Source: CTSoil-043 sp963821235 (GTDB taxonomy: Bacteria; Chloroflexota; Limnocylindria; Limnocylindrales; CSP1-4). Taken from it: 64,000 nucleotides of DNA. How positions within the stretch are numbered: position 1 is the stretch's first letter; the number at the start of each line of letters is the position of its first letter. The notes beneath the pieces are model-generated. The model saw nothing but the letters and a program-made list of their open reading frames with translations, was not told where the DNA came from and did not search any database. The position numbers were made by a program, and so were the translations under genes. Below are positions 1 through 6,791 of the stretch, one piece after another. The stretch spans positions 682,001 through 746,000 of the forward strand of contig CAWGCS010000001.1 in assembly GCA_963821235.1 (NCBI GenBank), in the 5' to 3' direction.

Positions 1-333
1 TCGCCGCGCGTGGGGCCAATAGTGGCGATCGAGCAGTACGGTGGATGTGAAGACGAGCGCCTCTGTCGGCCGCTCGGAGGATTCGGCCTGAACCCGCAGC
101 GACGTGAGTTGACCCAGCCGATCCGCGGTGGGCTCGGGAGGATCCGGCCATGACTGGATCGCCATTGAGACCCAGCCGCGGCGGAGCATCCGTTCGAGAA
201 ACCGCGCGACCGTCCTTGGTGCGTCTTCGGTCCCGAAGCCGCCCGCCTCCAAGCTCACGCGCAGCTCGACGACCGACGTCCAATCTTCAACCACGCATAG
301 CAGGGCTTCGTCGATGCTGCGTCGGTGGTTCAT
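1..333 (-). CDS. hypothetical protein, 3' end beyond the window
   Basis: An open frame of 111 codons with no stop starts at an ATG (CAT on the plus strand at 331-333) and runs off the left edge, so only the N-terminus is visible. It begins MNHRRSIDEALLCVVEDW, is mostly charged and helical in character, and shows no signal peptide or membrane segment. I do not recognise a family. It is the last visible gene of a leftward block of small unrecognised genes. The unbroken frame and balanced amino-acid composition argue that it is real, but it could be one part of a decayed accessory locus. Confidence 0.5.
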   Translation of the reverse strand, partial: MNHRRSIDEALLCVVEDWTSVVELRVSLEAGGFGTEDAPRTVARFLERMLRRGWVSMAIQSWPDPPEPTADRLGQLTSLRVQAESSERPTEALVFTSTVLLDRHYWPHARR

Positions 334-372
334 CGAAGCACCGGGTTCCCTTCCAACGGGATGCGAGTGACC

Positions 373-573
373 CTACCGGTGCGAGACCGTGGGCGCGGAT
401 GCGAGGTCCTCCGCGCGGCGATCCTCCGGCGCGGGCTGCCCGAGCCTGCATGTCCACATTCGCCCAGACAGATGCTGGCCGTCCGGGAGCAGCACCGCGA
501 AGATGTCACCCTCGCGCTGCGGCTTTCGCGACCGCCGGAGCACCTGAAGGTTCGGCTCGCTCATCTCGGCCAC
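373..573 (-). CDS. short ORF resembling an Imm26-type immunity protein N-terminus
   Basis: This 66-residue frame starts with GTG (an ATG lies three codons later). After a basic stretch it carries GDIFAVLLPDGQHLSGR, which resembles the opening strand pattern of Imm26-like immunity proteins (GD-[IV]-F-x-[IV]-P-L-x-DG, then a GR). The family continues for about 100 more residues. Here the remainder is short and low in hydrophobics, and the two other frames give no convincing continuation. I therefore read it as a decayed or frameshifted fragment. The family assignment is by eye only, and a chance ORF cannot be excluded. Confidence 0.25.
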   Translation of the reverse strand: MAEMSEPNLQVLRRSRKPQREGDIFAVLLPDGQHLSGRMWTCRLGQPAPEDRRAEDLASAPTVSHR

Positions 574-603
574 CCAATGCTCGTCATCCAGCCCGCGCCC
601 AGC

Positions 604-972
604 CTATGCATCCCCGCGAGGGCGCCGCCGCACCTCGCGCTCGCCAGGCCGTCGCAGGACCTCGCCGGTGCGATCGTCGAGCTGCCAGAGCTCGCGGTAG
701 ATCCCGAAGAGGGTCGTGTAGCCATCGTCATGCTCGCGGTCGATCGCAGACCGGGACATCGCGGAGGCCCACAGGCCGACCCCTCCAACCACCACCACCA
801 CCCCGAGGGATCCGAACACGACGAGGTCCCGCAGGCGCGGGGCAAGCATGCAGCCCACGGGGATGAGGACCAGGAAGATCAGGCCCACAGGAATCCCTGC
901 ACCGACGATCTTCATCCAGAAACGGGCCGATCGGCCGGGCAGGAGCTCGGGCGGCGTCTCGGGGGGCCACAT
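604..972 (-). CDS. small membrane protein, two transmembrane segments
   Basis: Translation from the ATG at 972 gives 122 residues. Two hydrophobic segments are clear, at about residues 18-36 (around VGLIFLVLIPVGCML) and 43-62 (around VVFGSLGVVVVVGGVG), followed by a charged cytoplasmic-type tail rich in Arg, Glu and Asp. The start lies 4 nt after the stop of the 39-codon ORF upstream, so the two are probably co-transcribed. A longer reading from 1086 would overlap upstream genes and adds a Ser/Cys-rich stretch that does not look coding, so I prefer 972. No family recognised. Confidence 0.45.
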   Translation of the reverse strand: MWPPETPPELLPGRSARFWMKIVGAGIPVGLIFLVLIPVGCMLAPRLRDLVVFGSLGVVVVVGGVGLWASAMSRSAIDREHDDGYTTLFGIYRELWQLDDRTGEVLRRPGEREVRRRPRGDA

Positions 973-976
973 GCTC

Positions 977-1096
977 CTACCGTCGCCCAGGAGTGAGCCG
1001 ATCGACGGAGTGGATGGGCATCGCCAGGTCGAACGGGAGGCCCAACAGCTCGAAGCTGACGCTGAACAGGTTGCCCGTAGTGTCATCGTGGATCAT
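977..1096 (-). CDS. 39-residue ORF overlapping the upstream stop (ATGA)
   Basis: The ATG at 1096 overlaps the TGA of the upstream 380-residue gene as ATGA, and the ORF ends in TAG 4 nt before the start of the small membrane protein. The peptide begins MIHDDTTGNLFSVSFELLG and has a natural-looking mix of hydrophobic and acidic residues, unlike the Arg/Ala/Pro-rich shadow frames common here. It may be a translationally coupled small protein, or a remnant of a longer gene. No homologue recognised. Confidence 0.3.
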   Translation of the reverse strand: MIHDDTTGNLFSVSFELLGLPFDLAMPIHSVDRLTPGRR

Positions 1097-2235
1097 GACG
1101 GGCGCCCCGAGAGGCCGGGCCTGGGCGGGCGCGCCGTCCCGTTGCCGCCCTTCGAGCTGCCGAGCGAGAGCACGTCCACCGCCGCGACGTCCTCCGCGAG
1201 ATCGTCGAAGCGTCGCAGCACGGCGGCGACGAGCGCCGTCGCGAACGGCGAGGGGAGCTTCTTCTGCCCGAACGAGAAGCCCTCGAAGGCGCGGTAGCAC
1301 GACTGCGGCGTCACCCGCCCGGCGGCATCGACGTTGTAGGCGACCAGGCAGGCGGCCAGCTCGGCGATGGACCGGCGGTCCTCTGCCCGCGCCCCCGCTC
1401 CCCGCCAGAGCTCCGGATAGCCGCCGAGCGCCGCGAGCACTCCGAGCACGCCATACCAGAACGGCGGCCACTTCACGGTCTTGAAGCGGAGACCATGGCC
1501 GAACATGTACGGCTGCGACGTCCCGCGGCGACGCCACACGGCGAGAAGTGTCCGCGCCGCCTCCACGACGGCCGCGGGCCGCCGTTCCCGAGGGAGCAGG
1601 GCGTACACGCGCAACGCCTCGACGGTCACCTGGGGGCAGGGGTCGGCCTTGCGGCCCGGCCCGCGGAAGCCTTGCGTGGCGACGCAGGGCCAGGCGATCC
1701 CGGCGTCGCTCGCCGCAAGGTCCGCCTCCATCCGAGCCAGCGCGTCGCGCACGGCCGGCGCGTCGTCGCGTCCGAACCGAATGAGGGCTTCGGTGATCGC
1801 GTGGGTGTCGCACAGCAACGCGCCCCAGGCGCCGGTCGGCGTCACCCGGCTCACCGCGAGCGTGGCGAACCTGCCGCTCTCCTCCTGATGGCGGAGCATC
1901 GCCTCGAGCAGCGCCTCGACCACCGGGCTGTCGCCTCGGCCGACGCCCATCCGCGCGAGCAGGCACAGGATGTTCGGGGCGAAGGCAGGGCTGTCATGAC
2001 CCGAGAGCTTGCCCGGCACCTCCCAGTCGGGGAGCCGCCCGATGAGCGCCGCGGTCCCCTGGTCGGCGAGAGCGGCGGCATGGCTGGCGGTCACGTCGGG
2101 GTCGTCGAGCGGCCGATCGAGCAGGGAGGTCAGCGTGAGCCAGCGGGCGGCGGGCTCGTCGGATGCGAGGAGCCACGGAACGGGATCCGCCCCGAGCATC
2201 AGTGCCCAGCCACCACTCTCGTCTCGCCCGGTCAC
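1093..2235 (-). CDS. conserved hypothetical protein, possible alpha/alpha-toroid fold
   Basis: The product is a soluble protein of 380 residues from an ATG at 2235. It consists of repeated helical stretches with motifs such as LSGHDSPAFAPNILCLLARMG, CDTHAITEALIRFG and WPPFWYGVLGVLAALGG. Periodic aromatic/Gly-rich turns between paired helices recall prenyltransferase or squalene-cyclase-type toroids, but I see no catalytic signature and assign no function. No signal peptide or membrane segment is visible. It heads the leftward block of small genes, and its stop overlaps the next start as ATGA. It is divergent from the EAL gene across about 260 bp. Confidence 0.7.
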   Translation of the reverse strand: MTGRDESGGWALMLGADPVPWLLASDEPAARWLTLTSLLDRPLDDPDVTASHAAALADQGTAALIGRLPDWEVPGKLSGHDSPAFAPNILCLLARMGVGRGDSPVVEALLEAMLRHQEESGRFATLAVSRVTPTGAWGALLCDTHAITEALIRFGRDDAPAVRDALARMEADLAASDAGIAWPCVATQGFRGPGRKADPCPQVTVEALRVYALLPRERRPAAVVEAARTLLAVWRRRGTSQPYMFGHGLRFKTVKWPPFWYGVLGVLAALGGYPELWRGAGARAEDRRSIAELAACLVAYNVDAAGRVTPQSCYRAFEGFSFGQKKLPSPFATALVAAVLRRFDDLAEDVAAVDVLSLGSSKGGNGTARPPRPGLSGRPS

Positions 2236-2494
2236 GGGCCGATTGTCGCTCCACGCGGATCCAGGGGCATGACGTTTCGGTGGGAGATGCAGTGAGATCC
2301 GTCATGGCGATCGCCCTCACGCCGGCCGTCGCTCGACGCCGCTGCCGTGCGGTACGATCGCGGCGCGATGGACGAGCCTGGCGGCGGAGGCGTGGCGTGA
2401 GCGGGTCGGGGGCCGCGGGGGGCTCGAGCTGACCGACTCGACGGGCCCGAGGGCGATCCCGAGGCGGGCGCCGTCGCCGCGCCCGGCGAGGCCC
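2236..2494. other. divergent intergenic region
   Basis: This non-coding stretch separates the leftward hypothetical gene from the rightward EAL gene. A -10-like TACGAT lies at 2353-2358, but I see no matching -35. An ATG at 2368 just downstream reaches a stop after ten codons, so the gene start is taken as the GTG at 2495. Nothing else was recognised. Confidence 0.3.
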
Positions 2495-5404
2495 GTGTCA
2501 CGGCCGGCGCGGGTCGACCATGAGCGTGCCGTCGTGATCCTCCGCTCGGCCCGGCGCGCCCTGCTGCGCTCCGAGCGAGAGGCCGAGCTGCTCGACCACA
2601 TCTGCCGGATCGCCGTCGACGAGGCCGGCTATCGACTCGCCTGGGTCGGCTTCGCCGAGGATGATGCGGAGCAGACGGTGCGCCCGGTCGCCCAGGCCGG
2701 CTACGAAGCCGGCTACCTCGAGTCGATCACGGTCACGTGGGCCGACACGCCGCTGGGCCGGGGACCCACCGGGACGGCGATCCGGACGGGCCGTCCCGTC
2801 GTCGGCCACAGCTTCCTCACCGATCCGGAGCTGGCCCCGTGGCGGGAGCAGGCGATCCAGCACGGCTTCGCGTCCTCCCTCGCGGTGCCGCTGCGAGCCG
2901 ATGGAAGCGCGTTCGGGGCGCTCACGATCTACGCCACCACCCCCGATGCCTTCTCCGCCGAGGACGTGGAGCTGCTGGCCGGCCTCGCCGACGACCTCGC
3001 CTTCGGGATCGCGATGCTCCGCGAACGCGCGACGGCCGGGGAGGGGCTTCGCCGGAGCGAGCGCAACCTCGCCGAGGCTCAGCGGATCGCCCACATCGGC
3101 AGCTGGGAATGGGACCTCGCCACGGACACGGCCCAGCGGTCCGAGGAAATCTACCGGATCGTGGGGGTCGAGCCCGGAGCCTTCCCGGGGACGACCGAGG
3201 CATTCCTCGCCTGGGTCCACCCGGACGACCGGGCCAGGGTGCGAGCGGCCGAGCGGGCGACCATCAGGAACGGCGGCCGGCACGACGTCGAGTTCCGGAT
3301 CGTTCGACCCGACGGCAGCGTCCGCATCGTCCACGAGCAGGGCGAGCTCGTCCGCGATCCATCCGGCGTAGCGACCCGGCTGGTGGGCACCGTCCAGGAC
3401 ATCACGGAGCGCGTGCAGCTCGAGGCGCAGCAGCTGATGCTCGCCCGGCTTCTCGACGAGGTCAGCAGCGAGATCTACGTCCTCGACGCCGAGACCCTCC
3501 GCTTCACCGGCGCGAATGCCGGGGCCCTCCGGAACCTCGGCTTCTCGCTCGAGGAGCTCAGCAAGCTGACGCCCCTCGACCTCGCGCCCGAGCTCGCCCC
3601 CGAGGTGGTCGCCGAGCTGCTGGCTGCGCTCCGTTCCGGCACGCGCCAGCAGGTCACCATCGAGACGATCAGCAGCCGCAGGGACGGCACCACCTACCCC
3701 GTCGAGGTGCGCGTCCACCACCTGCCGAACGCGACGCCGCCGGCCCTCGTCGCCGTCATCCAGGACATCACCGAGCGGGTCGCCGCGAACGAGGAGCGGG
3801 CCTGGCTCGCCTCGGCGGTCGAGCAGACCGCCGACGCGGTCTGGATGCAGGACGTCGACGGCATCGTGAGGTACGTCAATGGCTCGTTCAGCCGGCTGTA
3901 CGGCTACGGGCCCGACGAGATCGTGGGTCGCTACGCGGGGATCGTGAACAGCGGCCTCCAGGAGAAGGCCTTCTTCGATGCCATCTGGGCTGCCGTGGCG
4001 TCGGGCAAGACGTGGAGCGGCCAGATCGTCAACCGTCGCAAGGACGGCTCGCTGATCGAGCTGGAGGCCGTGATCTCGGGGATCCGCGACGCCGCCGGCC
4101 GCCTGGTCAGCTACATGCAGACGGACCGGGACGTCACCCGGGAGCGCGCCCTCGAGAGTGCCCTCGAGCGCGACGCCCGGGAGCGGGAGACGATCGAGGC
4201 CGCCCTCGCCCAGATCGATCCGGCCGATGCGCCGGAGGTGATCGCCGCGACGGCCTGCGCCGAGATGGCCCGACTCCCCGAGATCGACTCGGCCTGGGCG
4301 ATCGGACTCTGGGGCGACCAGGGGCGGGTCCTGGCGGCGGCGGGACGGATCGGACAGGTCCTCGCGGCGGGGAGCCTCGTTCCCGCGGCCCGGGCGCGTC
4401 ACCTGCTCGAGCGGGCCTCGACGGGGCCGTGGGCGGAGGCCTGGCAGACCCGGGCCGAGGATGGCGTCTACGGCGACGAGATCACCAGCACCGGCCTTCA
4501 CAGCTCCGTCGTCGTTCCACTCAGGGGCTCCCACGGTGTCGTCGGGGTGATCGGCTTCGGCGTCCACGACGCCACGAGGGCGGAGCGGATCATCGAACGC
4601 CTCCCGGCGCTCGCGACGTTCGGGGCGATCGTCGGCGCGCTCGTCGGTCCCGGGCTCGAGGCGCGCCAGCGCGAGGACGACGCCCGGGCGAGCGTCCAGG
4701 CGATCCTCGACGCGGGGGCCTTCGCCCCGTTCTTCCAGCCGATCGTCGAGTTCCACAGCGGGGCCGTGGTGGGCTACGAGGCCCTCAGTCGCTTCTCGAA
4801 CGGCACCCCGCCGGACGTCGTCTTCGCCCTCTCCGTGCGGGCCGGGCTGGGGATCGAGCTCGAGACGGCCACCATCGGGGCCGCCCTGGAGGCGGCAGCG
4901 CTCCTCCCGCCCGGGCCGTACCTCAGCCTGAACGCCTCACCCACGCTCATCGCATCGGGCAGGCTCCCGGCCCTCCTGGGCGGCAGCCAGCGGGAGATCG
5001 TCCTCGAGATCACCGAGCACGTCGAGATCGACGACTACGCGGCGCTGCGCCACGAGCTCGCAGCCCTCGGGCCGACCGTCCGCCTCGCGGTCGACGACGC
5101 CGGCGCCGGCTACGCCAGCCTGCGTCACATCCTCGAGCTCGCGCCCGAGTTCGTGAAGCTCGACATCGGGCTCATCCGCGGGATCAACGCCGATCCCGCC
5201 CGCCAGGCGCTGATCGCCGGGATGGGCTACTTCGCGGTGAAGCGCAAGCTGCGGCTGATCGCCGAGGGGGTGGAGACCCCTGCGGAGCTCAGGGCACTGC
5301 GCGGGCTGGCGATCGGATTCGGCCAGGGCTACCTGCTCGGCCGGCCGCAGGATGGTCGGGGGCCCGGGCCGTGGCCGACGAGGATCGCCCTCCCGGTGTC
5401 GTAG
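2495..5404 (+). CDS. GAF/PAS multisensor c-di-GMP phosphodiesterase (EAL, no GGDEF)
   Basis: The product has 969 residues. A GAF domain at about 25-180 is followed by three PAS/PAC units (about 186-306, 316-429 and 439-549), the first two ending in DITERV-type linkers. A second GAF-like domain spans 569-719 and a C-terminal EAL domain about 743-957. EAL residues expected for c-di-GMP hydrolysis are present: YEALSR, SLNASP, ITEH, VKLDIGL, IAEGVET and GQGYLLGRP. The usual DDFGTG loop reads DDAGAG. There is no GGDEF domain and no membrane segment, so it is probably a soluble, ligand- or redox-sensing phosphodiesterase that lowers c-di-GMP. The start is GTG; no in-frame ATG lies nearby. Confidence 0.9.
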   Translation: MSRPARVDHERAVVILRSARRALLRSEREAELLDHICRIAVDEAGYRLAWVGFAEDDAEQTVRPVAQAGYEAGYLESITVTWADTPLGRGPTGTAIRTGRPVVGHSFLTDPELAPWREQAIQHGFASSLAVPLRADGSAFGALTIYATTPDAFSAEDVELLAGLADDLAFGIAMLRERATAGEGLRRSERNLAEAQRIAHIGSWEWDLATDTAQRSEEIYRIVGVEPGAFPGTTEAFLAWVHPDDRARVRAAERATIRNGGRHDVEFRIVRPDGSVRIVHEQGELVRDPSGVATRLVGTVQDITERVQLEAQQLMLARLLDEVSSEIYVLDAETLRFTGANAGALRNLGFSLEELSKLTPLDLAPELAPEVVAELLAALRSGTRQQVTIETISSRRDGTTYPVEVRVHHLPNATPPALVAVIQDITERVAANEERAWLASAVEQTADAVWMQDVDGIVRYVNGSFSRLYGYGPDEIVGRYAGIVNSGLQEKAFFDAIWAAVASGKTWSGQIVNRRKDGSLIELEAVISGIRDAAGRLVSYMQTDRDVTRERALESALERDARERETIEAALAQIDPADAPEVIAATACAEMARLPEIDSAWAIGLWGDQGRVLAAAGRIGQVLAAGSLVPAARARHLLERASTGPWAEAWQTRAEDGVYGDEITSTGLHSSVVVPLRGSHGVVGVIGFGVHDATRAERIIERLPALATFGAIVGALVGPGLEARQREDDARASVQAILDAGAFAPFFQPIVEFHSGAVVGYEALSRFSNGTPPDVVFALSVRAGLGIELETATIGAALEAAALLPPGPYLSLNASPTLIASGRLPALLGGSQREIVLEITEHVEIDDYAALRHELAALGPTVRLAVDDAGAGYASLRHILELAPEFVKLDIGLIRGINADPARQALIAGMGYFAVKRKLRLIAEGVETPAELRALRGLAIGFGQGYLLGRPQDGRGPGPWPTRIALPVS

Positions 5405-5648
5405 CCTGCCGATCCAGGCAGACGACTCCGGGGCGGGGGAGACGGCCCGAGACAGCGCCGTCGCGGGGGGCCGGAGGACGCGGAGCGGAGGCGCACCGGG
5501 CCTATCGTCACCCGGGCCCCCGTGACGAATGCCCGGCGCTGCCTGCTGGTCGCGGGCCCGATCCCGGCGGATGATGGCAGCGTCGCCGGGAAGGGCGTCC
5601 CGATCGGGACACGCCCCGCACGACACCCCGATGAGGAAGGGCCTCTCG
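5405..5648. other. intergenic region before the collagen-like gene
   Basis: About 240 bp with no convincing gene. An in-frame extension of the collagen-like gene reaches back to 5529, but it is Arg-rich and precedes a better start with its own ribosome-binding site. No promoter consensus or strong hairpin was noticed. Confidence 0.3.
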
Positions 5649-6512
5649 ATGAACCTGCGCAGTAGCGCGCTCTCCACGCCCGGGCGGCGGCGCCTCGGCG
5701 CCATCCTCGCCTCGTTCACCCTGGTCATCGCCACGGTCGGCGCCGTCTCCGCGATGGGGCCGTCCCAGGACGATGTGGTCTACGCCTGCACCTCCACGGT
5801 CAGCGGAGCCATCCGGATCGTGACCCAGGACACGCGCTGCCGGATCGGCGAGCGCAGCCTGTCCTGGAACCAGGACGGTACGGAGGGTCCCGCGGGCCCG
5901 GCCGGGCCGCAGGGCATTCCCGGGCCGGAGGGCCCGGCGGGCGCCGACGGCGCCACGGGCCCGGCGGGCCCGACCGGTGCGACCGGTGCGACCGGTGCGA
6001 CCGGACCGCAGGGTCCCATCGGGCCGATGGGGCCGCAGGGTCCGGCCGGCATCGACGGCATCGACGGCACCAACGGCCTCGACGGGGCGACGGGCCCGAT
6101 GGGTCCCGAAGGCCCGCAGGGCCTGCCCGGCATCGACGGCACCAACGGCCTCGACGGGGCGACGGGCCCGATGGGTCCCGAAGGCCCGCAGGGCCTGCCC
6201 GGCATCGACGGCACCAACGGCCTCGACGGGGCGACGGGCCCGATGGGTCCCGAAGGCCCGCAAGGTCCGGCCGGCCCCCTGCCGACCTACACCGTTCGCA
6301 GCACGTCCGTGACGCTCGCCGCTGGCTCCTCGGCGGACGCGTCCTGCCTGGTCGGAGAGGTCGTCGCCGGCGGCGGCTACAACACCGCGGTTGACGGCCT
6401 CTACGTGAGGTCCAGCTACCCGGTCGTGGATGGCTGGAGGATCACCAGCGATTCCACCGGTGCGGCCGGTGACATCACCGTCTACGCGATCTGCGTCGGC
6501 GCCCCCGTCTAG
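5649..6512 (+). CDS. secreted collagen-like repeat protein
   Basis: The chosen ATG at 5649 follows GAGGAAGG (5633-5640) at good spacing and gives a protein of 287 residues. It opens with a Sec-type signal peptide (basic RRRLGAILASFTLVIATVGAV). A short globular region of about 50 residues with two Cys pairs follows, then about 130 residues of Gly-X-Y triplets (about 76-210, GPAGPAGPQGIPG type) and a 75-residue beta-rich C-terminal domain ending ITVYAICVGAPV. The layout is that of bacterial collagen-like surface or exported proteins, with the C-domain as possible trimerisation or recognition module. The triplet region contains three 72-bp tandem DNA repeats, so repeat number is likely variable. 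A strong hairpin terminator follows. Confidence 0.85.
   Translation: MNLRSSALSTPGRRRLGAILASFTLVIATVGAVSAMGPSQDDVVYACTSTVSGAIRIVTQDTRCRIGERSLSWNQDGTEGPAGPAGPQGIPGPEGPAGADGATGPAGPTGATGATGATGPQGPIGPMGPQGPAGIDGIDGTNGLDGATGPMGPEGPQGLPGIDGTNGLDGATGPMGPEGPQGLPGIDGTNGLDGATGPMGPEGPQGPAGPLPTYTVRSTSVTLAAGSSADASCLVGEVVAGGGYNTAVDGLYVRSSYPVVDGWRITSDSTGAAGDITVYAICVGAPV
6057..6272 (+). repeat. three 72-bp tandem repeats inside the collagen-like gene
   Basis: The unit GGCATCGACGGCACCAAC... recurs at 6057, 6129 and 6201 with exact 72-bp spacing. Each copy encodes 24 residues (GIDGTNGLDGATGPMGPEGP plus four more). Copies are identical or nearly so at DNA level and preserve frame, so copy-number change would lengthen the triple helix without breaking the gene. 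Confidence 0.9.
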
Positions 6513-6527
6513 CCCTCGCCCGACGAC

Positions 6528-6561
6528 GGGCGCGCACCTTCACGGGTGCGCGCCCGTTCTT
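6528..6561 (+). terminator. intrinsic terminator of the collagen-like gene
   Basis: A perfect 11-bp stem (GGGCGCGCACC at 6528-6538 with GGTGCGCGCCC at 6545-6555) closes a 6-nt loop and is followed by GTTCTT. It starts 15 nt after the stop codon of the collagen-like gene. Confidence 0.8.
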
Positions 6562-6791
6562 CATGTCCGGCGCGGCACTCCTCGTCGCGCCAGCGATGCG
6601 CGACGAGGCACGCGCATCCACCGAACGGTTGACCGCGCCACGCCGCGTGGTCCATGGGCGACTCCATCGACGACCCGCTGGGAGATCGCGGGTCCTGTTC
6701 CCACACTCGATCGCAGCTGAAGGGGCGCGCGAGCGCCGCGGGTCCGGGGTCGAGAAGCGGCCCGGCGACAGAAGCGTGGGACGACAGCCCG

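Noticed and set aside
2498..4756. Long minus-strand open frame antisense to the EAL gene
   Set aside because: It is Asp/Arg/Gly/Leu-rich low-complexity translation typical of the mirror frame of GC-rich genes; the plus strand has clear domains.
6057..6272. 72-bp repeats considered as a CRISPR array
   Set aside because: Repeats are head-to-tail without spacers and encode Gly-X-Y triplets.
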